Shown here: in pieces, positions 51,665-60,104 of the stretch
Numbering within the stretch: the stretch's first letter is position 1
How the letters are laid out: every line of letters starts with the position of its first letter
DNA from: Kitasatospora phosalacinea
GTDB taxonomy: Bacteria > Actinomycetota > Actinomycetes > Streptomycetales > Streptomycetaceae
Direction of reading: 5' to 3'
Length of the DNA stretch: 64,000 nt
Assembly (NCBI RefSeq): GCF_030268885.1
Contig: NZ_BSSA01000010.1
Location: 164,260 to 228,259, forward strand
Position numbers and translations under genes: made by a program
Notes under the pieces: model-generated
Told to the model about the DNA's origin: nothing
The model's input: the letters and a program-made list of their open reading frames with translations, nothing else
Database searches by the model: none

Positions 51665-52399
51665 ATGGCCGAGAACTCCTCCGCAGCACGCGGAGCACTG
51701 CTGCAACTGACCGGCGTCAGCCGCTCGTACGGCGGCCGGGAGGTGCTGCACCCCGTCGACCTCGCGCTCGCGGCCGGCGAGTGCGTGGCCCTGCTCGGGC
51801 ACAACGGCTCCGGCAAGTCGACCCTGCTGCGGGTCGCGGCCGGACGCGACCTGCCCACGAAGGGCACCGTCCGCTTCGACGGCCTGGCGATGGACGAGAA
51901 CGACCCCCGGATCCGGGCCCGGGTCGCCGTCGTCGGCGACACCGTCGCCTGCTACCCCGACCTCACCGTCCGCGAGCACCTGCTGCTGGTCGCCGTCGCG
52001 CACGGCGTCGCCGACGCCGCCGACTGGGTCGACCAGGTGCTGGAGAACCGCTCGCTCACCGAACGGGCCGACGCCCTGCCCACCGCCCTCTCCTCCGGTC
52101 AGATGCAGGCCCTGCTGCTGGCCTGCGCCATGGTCCGCCCCCGCGACCTGCTGCTGCTCGACGAACCCGAGCAGCGCCTCGACCCGGAGGCCCGCCGCCG
52201 GCTCGCCGAACTCCTGAAGGCCGAACTCGCCGACGGGGTCGCGGTGCTGCTGGTCACCCACCACACCGACCTCGCCCTGGAGGTCGCCGACCGCGCCGTG
52301 GTCCTGGAGGACGGCCGGGTCGTCCGCCAGGGGCCGCCCGCCCGGGTCCTCGCCACCGCGGCCGCCGCCCCCGGCGCCGGAACGGCCGGGCTCCGGTGA
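51665..52399 (+). CDS. ABC transporter ATP-binding protein
   Basis: 244 residues. Walker A LLGHNGSGKST, Q-loop region VVGDTVACYPDLTVREHL, signature variant ALSSGQMQALLLA, Walker B LLLLDEPEQRLD and switch His in VTHHTD. The signature is LSSGQ, still functional in type. ATG 51665 has GAGAGG upstream; a TTG 33 bases earlier is less likely. Its stop overlaps the permease start (GTGA), so both form one exporter. Confidence 0.92.
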   Translation: MAENSSAARGALLQLTGVSRSYGGREVLHPVDLALAAGECVALLGHNGSGKSTLLRVAAGRDLPTKGTVRFDGLAMDENDPRIRARVAVVGDTVACYPDLTVREHLLLVAVAHGVADAADWVDQVLENRSLTERADALPTALSSGQMQALLLACAMVRPRDLLLLDEPEQRLDPEARRRLAELLKAELADGVAVLLVTHHTDLALEVADRAVVLEDGRVVRQGPPARVLATAAAAPGAGTAGLR

Positions 52400-54120
52400 G
52401 CGGCCCGGACACCGCGGTCGAGGCCGAGGAGGAGCAGGAGCGGGACGCGGCCGCCGCGTGGACGGCGGACGACGACTGGACCGACGAGGCGCTCGCCCTG
52501 CTGCGCGCCCTGCGCGCCCCGCACCGGCGCAACCGGGCCAAGCAGGTCGCCTTCGCCCTCTACTGCACGGTGCTGCTCCTGGTGGTCTGGGGCGGCATCC
52601 CCAGCCTCGGCCTCTTCCTGCAGGCCTCGATGGGCGCCGACTACACCGGCTACGGCCCCGGCCTGCTCGCGGGCCTTCCCAGCGGCACCGCCGCGGCCGG
52701 GCTCGCCGTCCTGCTGCTGGCCGTCCGCGACGGGCTGTGGCGCGGCCCGGTCGTCCCGCCCCGGGCCACCACCGACTGGCTGCTCGCCCACCCCGTCCGG
52801 CCCCGACCCGTGCTGCGGCCCTGGTTCTGGCTCTCCTGCGCCCTGGCCCTCTTCCCCGGCCTGGTGGCCGCCCTCGGCGGCACGGTCGCGCTCGGCCTGA
52901 CCGTGCGCACCGGCCTGCCCGCCGCCCTCGCCTGGTGCCTGGTCGGCGGGGCCTGCCTGCCGCTGCTGGGCGTCTGCGCGGGCCTGCTGGTGCAGCGCGA
53001 CCCGCGGGCCGCCCACTGGGCGCGCCGACTGACCCCGTACGCGACCGCGCTGGTCGTCGCCCTCGCCGTGCAGAGCGCGCTGGCCGTCGCCGGACACCCC
53101 GTGCACTGGCTGGAGCGGGTCGAACTGTGGTCCGGCCCGTGGGGCTGGGCCGGGATCGCCGCCCTGGCCCCGACCCCCGCCGCCGTCCCCGGCGGGCTGC
53201 TCGCCGCCGCCCTGCTGGTCGTGCCGACCGCGTTGGCCCTGGTGCTCGCCGACCGGGCCGTCGCCACCGTGTCGCTGGCCCTGCTGCGGGAGCGCGCCCG
53301 CACCGCCGCGGGGGTGCTGGCCGCGCTGCGGACGGTCGAACTGCGCGCCGCCCGGCTGGCCGTCTCCAGCGCCTCCGGGGAGGGCAGTCGGCTGCGGGTG
53401 CGGCTGCCCGCGCCCCGACGGCCCTGGCTGGTCCTGTACTGGCGCGACACCCTCTCCCTGCTCCGCACCCCCGCCCGGCTCGGCCGCGCGGTGCTGCTGG
53501 CGGTGCCCGCCCTGCTCTGCGCCGTCCCGGCGAGCGACGCCCGGGGCCTGCTGTCCTGGGCGGTCACCGGGCTCGCGCTGCTCTTCGGCTACCTCGCCCT
53601 GGCCCAACTGCTGGAGCCCGCCCGGATCGAGACCGACGACGTGCGCCGCTCCTCCTGGTCCCCGTACCCGTTCGCCGGGCTGATGCTGCGCCACGCGGTG
53701 GTGCCCACCGTCCTCGGACTCCTGCTCGGGACGGCCGGGGCGGTGGCGGTGCTCGCGCTCGGCGGCGGCGCGACGGCCTGGCTCGCGCTGCCGGCCGTCC
53801 CGCCGCTGGTCGCCGCCGGGCTGGTGAACGCCTGCCGCGGCGCGGCCCGCAACGACCTGCTGTACCGCTCGCCCCAGCCCAGCGGCGGGAGCACCGGCGT
53901 CCTGATGTTCACCGCCTGGTACGCGGCCGGTCCGGCCGTGACGGTGCCGCTGCTGGCGCTGCCGCTGTCGGTGGTGCTGCGCGGCGGGCCGGGGGTCGGG
54001 CCGCTGCCGGTCGCGGCGTTCGGGCTGCTGCTGGCCGCCGCCCTGCTCCAGTGGGCCCGGCTCCGGGCGACCGCCCTGCCCCGGCAGGCCCGGCCCGCCA
54101 CGGCGGCGGCCAGGGCGTAG
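52396..54120 (+). CDS. ABC exporter membrane subunit (DUF6297-like)
   Basis: 574 residues with about 12 hydrophobic segments (for example FALYCTVLLLVVWGGIPSL and LLPVAAFGLLLAAALL-like C-terminal helices). An acidic cytosolic N-terminus (AVEAEEEQERDAAAAWTADD) precedes the first helix. It has no ATPase motifs and starts within the stop of the ATP-binding gene, so it is the membrane partner. The plan fits streptomycete ABC-associated proteins of the DUF6297 type, but that label is from memory. Substrate unknown. Confidence 0.75.
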   Translation: MSGPDTAVEAEEEQERDAAAAWTADDDWTDEALALLRALRAPHRRNRAKQVAFALYCTVLLLVVWGGIPSLGLFLQASMGADYTGYGPGLLAGLPSGTAAAGLAVLLLAVRDGLWRGPVVPPRATTDWLLAHPVRPRPVLRPWFWLSCALALFPGLVAALGGTVALGLTVRTGLPAALAWCLVGGACLPLLGVCAGLLVQRDPRAAHWARRLTPYATALVVALAVQSALAVAGHPVHWLERVELWSGPWGWAGIAALAPTPAAVPGGLLAAALLVVPTALALVLADRAVATVSLALLRERARTAAGVLAALRTVELRAARLAVSSASGEGSRLRVRLPAPRRPWLVLYWRDTLSLLRTPARLGRAVLLAVPALLCAVPASDARGLLSWAVTGLALLFGYLALAQLLEPARIETDDVRRSSWSPYPFAGLMLRHAVVPTVLGLLLGTAGAVAVLALGGGATAWLALPAVPPLVAAGLVNACRGAARNDLLYRSPQPSGGSTGVLMFTAWYAAGPAVTVPLLALPLSVVLRGGPGVGPLPVAAFGLLLAAALLQWARLRATALPRQARPATAAARA

Positions 54121-54150
54121 CGGCCCGCGGCCCGGCGACCCGGCGGCGCG

Positions 54151-55176
54151 TCAGCCGCGGTAGCGCCGGGCCACCGCGGCGAAGGCGGCCTTGGGCTCCC
54201 AGGCCATCTCCGGGTAGGTGGTGCCGCGGCGGTCCTCCAGCAGCCTGACGATGCCCAGGGACGCCCGGTCCAGGTCGTTCCTGGGGTCGCCGTCCGGGCG
54301 GTACGGGTAGCCGGAGAGGGCGAACAGGAAGACGAACGCGCTGTCCACGCCCTCCTCCTCGAAGACCTCCAGCAGCTCGTCCAGGTACGCGGCCTGCCCC
54401 TCCTCGTCGCGCTCGTGCACGCCGTCCAGGCGCAGCGGCGCCCCGGTCACCGGGTCGTGCTCGACCACCTCCAGCACCCGCCCGCCGCGGTCGCCCGCGC
54501 CGCGGTAGGCGGCGGTGCCGAAACCGGTGACGGCGAGCGGCTTCGGACCCCGGGCCAGGGTGCGCACCGCCCCGCGGAACACACCGGCGACCTCGGCGGA
54601 GCGCAGCAGCTCGAAGGTGGTGAAGTCGAAGGGCGTCCAGTCGACCTGCTCGAACTGGATCGCCGCGTAGGTCAGCCGCCCGCCGAAGCGGGCCCGGACC
54701 TCGGCGGCGGCCCTGCCCAGGAAGGCGTTCATCCGCCCGCCCAGCTCGCGGATCGCCCCCGCCCGCTCCTCCGGCCGGGCCATCAGCCGCCCGACCCGCT
54801 CCTCGGGGCCGTCCCCCGGCAGGAAACCGCGGTTCATCACGCTCAGCTCGACCCCCGCGACGAACACCACCTCGGCCCCGCCGCGCCGCAGCCGCTCGGC
54901 CCGCTCCGCGCAGTCGCGCAGCAGCGCGAGGACCTGCTCCGGCTCCAGCTCCAGCGGGTAGGGCGAGAACCACACCTCCAGCCCCAGCCCGGCCGCCGCC
55001 GCCGCGGCCAGCTCCAACCGCTCCGGATCGCCGCCGATCACCTGGACGGCGTTGCAGTGCAGGTCGTCGCGGATGACGGCGAGCTCGCGCCGCACCACCG
55101 CCGGGTCGAAGTCCGGGCGGGACGTCCGGCCGTGCACGACGAACCCGGTGTCGTAGGTCATTCCCCTTGCCCGCAC
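54151..55176 (-). CDS. TIM-barrel-like protein of unknown function
   Basis: 341 residues from GTG 55176 (GAGGAAG seven bases upstream); ATG 55161 is the alternative. The opening TYDTGFVVHGRTSRPDFDP and the series of beta strands (CNAVQVIGG, GLEVWFSPYPLELEP, AEVVFVAGVELSVMNRGF, YAAIQFEQVDWTPFDF, KPLAVTGFGTAAYRG, SAFVFLFALSGYPY) fit a glycosidase-like TIM barrel; Glu in VELSVM and in QFEQVDW could be catalytic. Some relatives carry the label abortive infection protein in annotations, without evidence I can judge. Divergent from the TetR-VOC gene and shares the iteron array, so it is the likely target. Confidence 0.65.
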   Translation of the reverse strand: MRARGMTYDTGFVVHGRTSRPDFDPAVVRRELAVIRDDLHCNAVQVIGGDPERLELAAAAAAGLGLEVWFSPYPLELEPEQVLALLRDCAERAERLRRGGAEVVFVAGVELSVMNRGFLPGDGPEERVGRLMARPEERAGAIRELGGRMNAFLGRAAAEVRARFGGRLTYAAIQFEQVDWTPFDFTTFELLRSAEVAGVFRGAVRTLARGPKPLAVTGFGTAAYRGAGDRGGRVLEVVEHDPVTGAPLRLDGVHERDEEGQAAYLDELLEVFEEEGVDSAFVFLFALSGYPYRPDGDPRNDLDRASLGIVRLLEDRRGTTYPEMAWEPKAAFAAVARRYRG

Positions 55177-55241
55177 GGTGCTCTTCCTCTCCTCGGTCCT
55201 TGTTCGGCGCGAGCCGAGACTGGCAAGAAAAATGCGCGCAC

Positions 55242-55315
55242 GCAAATTTGCTTCCGCGCAAGTTTACGGTTGGGCAAGTTTGCGGTTGGGCAAGTTTGCG
55301 GTTGGGCAAGTTTGC
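55242..55315. promoter_or_regulatory. Five GCAARTTTRC operators at an exact 16-bp pitch
   Basis: GCAAATTTGC (55242-55251), GCAAGTTTAC (55258-55267), GCAAGTTTGC (55274-55283), GCAAGTTTGC (55290-55299) and GCAAGTTTGC (55306-55315). Each decamer is a palindrome or near-palindrome and starts exactly 16 bp after the last. The array occupies the divergent region between the TIM-barrel gene and the TetR-VOC gene. Confidence 0.85.
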
Positions 55316-55347
55316 GGGCGCGCAGAGCGGTGTGGAAGGCTGGCCGC

Positions 55348-56343
55348 GTGACGACACCCGGGCTGCGGGAGCGGAAGAAGCGGGCCACCCGTGCGGCCCT
55401 GCGCGAGGCGGCGCTGCGCCTGGCCCTGGAGCGGGGCCCCGACGCCGTGCGGGTCGAGGAGATCGCCGAGGCGGCCGGAGTCTCCCCGCGCACCTACAAC
55501 AACTACTTCGCCAGCCGCGAGCAGGCGATCGCCTCCGCCGTCAGCGCCGACCGGGAGGCGAGGATCGCGGCGGCCGTCGCCGCCCGGCCCGCGGAGGTAC
55601 GGCTGGCCGAGGCCGTCACCGACGCGGTGGTCGAGCAGTACGCGGACACCGGTGCGCAGGCCCCCGAGGCACTGCTGCTGGTCGTCACCCGGCCCGCACT
55701 GCGCGAGGCGTTCCTCGGCACCACCGCCGGGATCGAACCCCCGCTCGCCGAGGCGATCGCCGCCCGGCTCGACGGCGGCGCCGCACCGGAGACCGCCCGC
55801 GTCCTCGCGGCCGCCACCGCCGCGGCGGTCCGCCTCGCGCTCCAGGACTGGCTCCGCCCGGCGGACGGCGCGGGGGCCGGGGGCCTGGTCGTGCCCACCG
55901 GTTCGCTGTCCGAGCGGCTCCGCGCGGCGCTGGCCCCGCTCGCGCCCGCCTTCGACGCGGCCGAGCAGCAGGTCCGGCCGGAGCGCCGTCAGGTGCGGCG
56001 CGTGGTGCCCAACCTGCAGGTGCCGGGGGAGGGGGCGCAGCGCAGGAACCTGGAGTTCTACCGCCTGCTCGGCCTCGAGGAGGCGATGAACCACGGATGG
56101 ATCATGACGCTGTTCGCCCCCGGCAACCCGACCGCCCAGCTCAGCCTCGCGACCCGGGACGGCACCGCGCCCGTCGTCCCGGACCTCAGCGTGGAGGTGG
56201 ACGACGTGGACGCGACGTACGCGGCGGTGCGGGAGGCGGGAGCGGAGATCGTCCACTCCCTGCGCGACGAGGAGTGGGGCGTGCGGCGCTTCTTCGTCCG
56301 CGACCCGAACGGCCGGGTGGTCAACGTCCTCGGCCATCGCTGA
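55348..56343 (+). CDS. TetR regulator fused to a C-terminal VOC domain
   Basis: 331 residues in one open frame. Residues 1-60 form a TetR helix-turn-helix (KRATRAALREAALRLALERG, VEEIAEAAGVSPRTYNNYF), 65-205 a TetR-like helical domain, and about 216-331 a full VOC domain (VRRVVPNLQVP, GWIMTLFAPGNPTAQLSLAT, PDLSVEVDDVDATYAAV, GVRRFFVRDPNGRVVNVLGH). The VOC part equals a stand-alone family that begins at V216, where an internal GTG (55993) with GGAG upstream could allow separate translation. GTG 55348 has GGAAGG upstream. The fusion suggests that the VOC domain senses a small molecule. It probably binds the iterons. Confidence 0.8.
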   Translation: MTTPGLRERKKRATRAALREAALRLALERGPDAVRVEEIAEAAGVSPRTYNNYFASREQAIASAVSADREARIAAAVAARPAEVRLAEAVTDAVVEQYADTGAQAPEALLLVVTRPALREAFLGTTAGIEPPLAEAIAARLDGGAAPETARVLAAATAAAVRLALQDWLRPADGAGAGGLVVPTGSLSERLRAALAPLAPAFDAAEQQVRPERRQVRRVVPNLQVPGEGAQRRNLEFYRLLGLEEAMNHGWIMTLFAPGNPTAQLSLATRDGTAPVVPDLSVEVDDVDATYAAVREAGAEIVHSLRDEEWGVRRFFVRDPNGRVVNVLGHR

Positions 56344-56347
56344 GGAC

Positions 56348-56402
56348 CCGCCCGGACCTCGGGTCGGTCTCCGAGGTCGGTCTCCGAGGCCGGTCCGGGC
56401 GG
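56348..56402. terminator. Hairpin between convergent genes
   Basis: CCGCCCGGACC (56348-56358) and GGTCCGGGCGG (56392-56402) form an 11-bp stem; the 33-base loop contains GGTCGGTCTCCGA twice. Positioned to end both the TetR-VOC and tautomerase transcripts. Confidence 0.55.
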
Positions 56403-56413
56403 TCGGTGCGCGG

Positions 56414-56773
56414 CTACCAGCCGCTGCGCAGGCGGTAGGAGTCGGTGAGGTCGCGGACCTCGGCCGAGCGCACCACCTCGCGGCCCAGCACCGGCCGCAG
56501 GTGCTTGTCCAGCAGCCGCAGCACCTCCTCGGAGAGCCGGGCCTTGAGGCCTTCCGGCCGCCCCGGCAGCAGGCCGATCGCGATGTGCACGAAGGCGACC
56601 AGCTGGCCGTCCGCGGTGTCGACCCAGGTCTCCGCGGCCGGGCGGAAGAAGGTCTTGCACACCCCCCGGGAGGCCACCCACTCGCGCACCAGCGGGTGCA
56701 GCTCGCGGACGAAGCCGGGGCGGTCGAAGGCGTCGGCGAGCTGCGGGGAGTAGTCGACGGTGATGTGCGGCAT
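56414..56773 (-). CDS. 5-carboxymethyl-2-hydroxymuconate isomerase-like tautomerase
   Basis: 119 residues. After removal of Met the mature protein starts with the catalytic Pro1 of the tautomerase superfamily (PHITVDYSPQLADAF). Further family text: GVCKTFFRPAAETWVD, FVHIAIGLLPGR and LRPVLGREVVRSAEVRDL. CHMI enzymes act in homoprotocatechuate degradation, but no other hpa gene is nearby, so the substrate may differ. ATG follows GAGAGG eight bases upstream. Confidence 0.85.
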   Translation of the reverse strand: MPHITVDYSPQLADAFDRPGFVRELHPLVREWVASRGVCKTFFRPAAETWVDTADGQLVAFVHIAIGLLPGRPEGLKARLSEEVLRLLDKHLRPVLGREVVRSAEVRDLTDSYRLRSGW

Positions 56774-56889
56774 GACGGGGACCTCTCCGCGCAGATGCTT
56801 GGCTTCTACATCCACCCATCCTCCTCCCGCCCCGTCCCGGCCCCGCGCCCGGGGTGCCCGCCCAGCGGACGCCCCGGACCGGAGAGCGG

Positions 56890-57219
56890 TCACCAGCGGC
56901 CCCACCACGGCGGCGGGGGCGGATCCGCCGGCGCCGCCGAGGGCTGCTCCGGGTGCAGGCCGAGCCTGCGCAGCGCCGCCGCGTCCACGCCCACCTGCAC
57001 CACGCACCGTCGCCGCCCGTCCGGCCAGAGGCAGTTCAGCAGGTCGATGCGGATCTCGTCGTCACCCAGCGGGAACCAGTCGATGCCGCGGGCGCGCAGT
57101 CAAGCCCGCAGGTGCTCCTCCCACGACGGCTGCTTCGCGGTGTTCCGGTACTCCAGCACGTACACCCACTGCTCCTCGGCCTCGGCCTCGGCCTCGACCC
57201 CGGTCGGTTTCTCGTCCAT
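56890..57219 (-). pseudogene. Conserved small gene interrupted by an in-frame TGA
   Basis: From ATG 57219 the frame encodes MDEKPTGVEAEAEAEEQW, VYVLEYRNTAKQPSWEEHLR and A, then TGA (57100-57102), then continues in the same frame LRARGIDWFPLGDDEIRI, DLLNCLWPDGRRRCVVQVGV, DAAALRRLGLHPEQPSAA to a second TGA at 56890. Codon use stays coding-like after the first stop. A CGA-to-TGA change would explain it; readthrough or a second gene from a CTG start are less likely. Family not recognised; WFPLGDDEIRIDLLNCLW looks like a conserved core. Confidence 0.6.
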
Positions 57220-57347
57220 GTGGCCCAGTCTGCTCCCGCCCTGAGCTCCTGTCAGGCGAACAGGGTCCGGTGGAACCGGATCGCCGCCCGGGAAAATCCG
57301 GGCGCGGCCATTGGCCCGGTCCGAGCCGGGAGTGTAGGAATGGGCGT

Positions 57348-57488
57348 ATGACCCGGTTTCGGGCAGCACCCGGTGGACGCAGCGTGGCGGACCAGGCCCC
57401 TCCGCGACAGCTGTCCATCCCCCCGCGCCCCCCGCGCCGCGCCCCCGGGGCGCCCCCGGCCCCCGCCCCCGCCGGACGGCCCGGATGA
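57348..57488 (+). CDS. Possible leaderless 46-residue ORF coupled to the SpoIIE gene
   Basis: TTGGCC and TAGGAA 18 bp apart end about eight bases before an ATG at 57348, suggesting leaderless translation. The Arg/Pro-rich peptide (MTRFRAAPGGRSVADQAP...) stops in the ATGA that starts the phosphatase gene. It may serve only to bring ribosomes to the next gene. Coding status is uncertain. Confidence 0.35.
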   Translation: MTRFRAAPGGRSVADQAPPRQLSIPPRPPRRAPGAPPAPAPAGRPG

Positions 57489-59497
57489 CGGCCGCGGCGC
57501 ACGGGACGGGACGGCACCGCGCGCCCGAACCCGTCCTCGTCCGCGAAGGCGTCCTGCTGCTCGACGCCGACCTGCGGATCCGCTACGCCAACGACGAGGC
57601 CCGCCGCCTGCTCGACTTGCCCGCCGACTGCGAGGGCCGCCCGGTCGACGCGCTCGGCCTGCCGGAGGGCCTCACCGCCCTGCTGCACCGCGACGGCGAA
57701 CTCACCGGCGCCCCGGTCGCCGTCCACGGCCGCGCCCTCACCGTCGACCTGCACGCCGCCGACCGCACCGGCGGGCCGCCCTGCCGGATCGCCACCCTGC
57801 GCGACAGCGCCCCGCTCACCGGCCCCGACACCGCCCGGCTGCGCCTGGAACTGCTCTACCGGGCCGGTGCCTCGATCGGCACCACCCTCGACATCACCCG
57901 CACCTGCGAGGAGCTCGCCGCCGCCCTCGTCCCCGCGTTCGCCGACTTCGCCAGCGTCGACCTGTACGAGGGCGTCCCGGCGGGCGGCGAACCCCGCCCC
58001 GGGCAGAACCGCCCGCTGCGCCGCGCCGCCCTGGCGGGCGTCACCGACCTGCCGCCGCTGCTGGCGCCCGGCTCGCCCGTCCCGCTGATCCCCGGCACCC
58101 CGCGGGCCCGGGCCGTCGCCGGGCTGTGCTCGGTGGTCGAACCTGACCTGTCGGCCGCCCTCGCGGCCTGGGACGAGATCAACCCCGGCACCGTCGAGGC
58201 GATGCGCGAGCAGCGGGTGCACACCCTGGTCACGGTGCCGCTGGCGGTCGGCGGGACGCTGCTGGGCGTGGCCACCTTCTGGCGGGCCCGCCCGCGCCCC
58301 GCCTTCGACGAGGAGGACCGCACCCTCGCCGAGGAGCTCACCGCCCGCGCCGCCGTCCTGGTGGAGAACGCCCGCCGCTACACCCGCGAGCACACCATGG
58401 CCGTCGCCCTGCAGCACAGCCTGCTGCCCGCCGGGCTGCCCGAGCAGCACGCCCTGGAGGTCGCCTCCCGCTACCTGCCCGCCCAGGCGGGCGTCGGCGG
58501 CGACTGGTTCGACGTCATCCCGCTCTCCGGAGCCCGGGTCGCCCTGGTCGTCGGCGACGTGGTCGGCCACGGCGTCCACGCGGTCGCCACCATGGGACGG
58601 CTGCGCACCGCCGTGCACACCTTCTCCTCGCTCGACCTCGCCCCCGACGAACTGCTCGGCCACCTCGACGCCCTGGTCAACCGCCTCGACCAGGAGCACC
58701 CCGCCCCCGACGGGGCCGAGCGCCCGATCACCGGCGCGACCTGCCTGTACGCCGTCTACGACCCGGTCACCCGCCGCTGCACGCTCGCCCGGGCCGGCCA
58801 CCTGCCGCCCGCGGTGGTCCACCCCGACGGCCGGGTCGAGATCGTCGACCTGCCCGCCGGACCGCCGCTCGGCGTCACCGGCCTGCCCTACGAGACCGCC
58901 GAACTCGACCTCCCCGAGGGCAGCCGCCTGGTGCTGTACACCGACGGGCTGCTCGCCCCCCGCGGCCACGACCTCGACCACGGCCTGAAACTGCTGCGCG
59001 CCGCCCTCGCCCGTCCCGGCCGCGACCCCCGGCAGACCTGCGAGGACCTGCTCGCCGCCCTGCTGCCCGCCGACCCCGCCGACGACGTCGCCCTGCTGGT
59101 CGCCCGCACCCGGGCGCTGCCCGCCGACCACGTCGCCGACTGGGAGGTCCCCGCCGACCCGGCCGCCGTCGCCCGGATCCGCGCCGCCGTCACCCGCCGC
59201 CTCGACGACTGGGGCCTGTCCGAGCAGGCCTTCGCCGCCGAACTCGTGCTCAGCGAACTGATCACCAACGCCATCCGGTACGCCGCCCCGCCGATCCGGG
59301 TCCGGCTGCTCCGCGACCGGGCGCTGATCTGCGAGGTCTGGGACGGCTCGGCCACCTCCCCGCACCTGCGCTACGCCACCGACACCGACGAGGGCGGCCG
59401 CGGCCTGTTCCTGGTCGCCCAGCTCGCCGAACGCTGGGGCACCCGCTACCCCGCCAGCGGCAAGGTCATCTGGGCCGAACTCCCGCTGGGGGAGTGA
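57485..59497 (+). CDS. PAS-GAF-SpoIIE phosphatase-HATPase regulator
   Basis: 670 residues. PAS-like domain (about 15-115: VREGVLLLDADLRIRYANDE), GAF domain (about 120-300: ASIGTTLDITRTCEELAAAL, VTVPLAVGGTLLGVATFW), PP2C/SpoIIE domain (about 320-530: AGVGGDWFDVIPL, VALVVGDVVGHG, LARAGHLPPAVV, LVLYTDGLLAPRG) and an anti-sigma-type HATPase (about 545-668: LVLSELITNAIRYA, GGRGLFLVAQLAERWG). Such proteins combine phosphatase and kinase-like control of anti-sigma-factor antagonists and are abundant in streptomycetes. Cytosolic. ATG overlaps the small ORF stop. Two hairpins follow the stop. Confidence 0.93.
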   Translation: MTAAAHGTGRHRAPEPVLVREGVLLLDADLRIRYANDEARRLLDLPADCEGRPVDALGLPEGLTALLHRDGELTGAPVAVHGRALTVDLHAADRTGGPPCRIATLRDSAPLTGPDTARLRLELLYRAGASIGTTLDITRTCEELAAALVPAFADFASVDLYEGVPAGGEPRPGQNRPLRRAALAGVTDLPPLLAPGSPVPLIPGTPRARAVAGLCSVVEPDLSAALAAWDEINPGTVEAMREQRVHTLVTVPLAVGGTLLGVATFWRARPRPAFDEEDRTLAEELTARAAVLVENARRYTREHTMAVALQHSLLPAGLPEQHALEVASRYLPAQAGVGGDWFDVIPLSGARVALVVGDVVGHGVHAVATMGRLRTAVHTFSSLDLAPDELLGHLDALVNRLDQEHPAPDGAERPITGATCLYAVYDPVTRRCTLARAGHLPPAVVHPDGRVEIVDLPAGPPLGVTGLPYETAELDLPEGSRLVLYTDGLLAPRGHDLDHGLKLLRAALARPGRDPRQTCEDLLAALLPADPADDVALLVARTRALPADHVADWEVPADPAAVARIRAAVTRRLDDWGLSEQAFAAELVLSELITNAIRYAAPPIRVRLLRDRALICEVWDGSATSPHLRYATDTDEGGRGLFLVAQLAERWGTRYPASGKVIWAELPLGE

Positions 59498-59498
59498 G

Positions 59499-59535
59499 CC
59501 CGGGGGCGCCCCCGGGGAGCCGCCCGGACGGCTCC
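59499..59535 (+). terminator. Two consecutive hairpins after the SpoIIE gene
   Basis: CCCGGGGGCGCCCCCGGG (59499-59516) is a perfect 18-bp palindrome beginning right after the stop. GGAGCCG (59516-59522) pairs with CGGCTCC (59529-59535). Probably end both this gene and the convergent SRPBCC gene. Confidence 0.65.
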
Positions 59536-59556
59536 GGGACAGCTCCTCAGGACGGT

Positions 59557-59982
59557 TCACTCCTCGCAGAGCTGCTTGAACAGCTCCAGGTCGGCGCGCA
59601 CCGCCTCCTCCACGGCCCGGCTCTGCGCGAAGCCGCCCGGGCCGCCCAGCACCCCGGCCAGCTCCTGCGGGTCGTACTCCAGGCGCAGCTGCACCCGGGT
59701 GTGCGCCGCGTCCAGCGGGCGCAGCGCGAAGGTGCCGCGCAGCGGCGGCCCCTCGACCGTCTCCCAGCTCATCACCCGGCCCCGCCCGCGGTCGGTCAGC
59801 TCCGCGTCCACCGCGTGCCGCTCGCCGCCGAACTCCACGTCCAGGTGCGCGTGGTGGCGGCCGTGCGCGCTGGCGTGCACCACCCCGGCGACGAACAGCG
59901 GGTACTCCGCCACCCGGTGCAGCTGCGACCAGGCCGTCCCCACCGGGGCGGTCACCTCGATCTGCTCCTCCAGCGTCCGCAT
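59557..59982 (-). CDS. SRPBCC (START-like) domain protein
   Basis: 141 residues with the cyclase/START-like fold: LEEQIEVTAPVGTAWSQLHR, AEYPLFVAGVVHASAHG, and a C-terminal helix (RAVEEAVRADLELFKQLCE). Family members bind hydrophobic ligands or, as polyketide cyclases, fold polyketides; no polyketide genes are near, so a lipid-binding or unknown role is likelier. ATG follows GGAGGTG at six bases. Confidence 0.85.
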   Translation of the reverse strand: MRTLEEQIEVTAPVGTAWSQLHRVAEYPLFVAGVVHASAHGRHHAHLDVEFGGERHAVDAELTDRGRGRVMSWETVEGPPLRGTFALRPLDAAHTRVQLRLEYDPQELAGVLGGPGGFAQSRAVEEAVRADLELFKQLCEE

Positions 59983-60057
59983 CGGCCGCACCTCCGTGTC
60001 GGTTCCCCGCGCGCTCCCTCCAGCCTGCCAGGGGCCGGGCCGGGCGACGACAGCAGA

Positions 60058-60088
60058 CCGCCCCCGGCCGTCGGACGGCCGGGGGCGG
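60058..60088 (-). terminator. Hairpin after the TPR gene
   Basis: CCGCCCCCGGCCGTC (60058-60072) and GACGGCCGGGGGCGG (60074-60088): a perfect 15-bp inverted repeat with a one-base centre, 16 bases downstream of the TPR stop. Confidence 0.75.
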
Positions 60089-60104
60089 TGCGGGCGGGGC
60101 GGGG

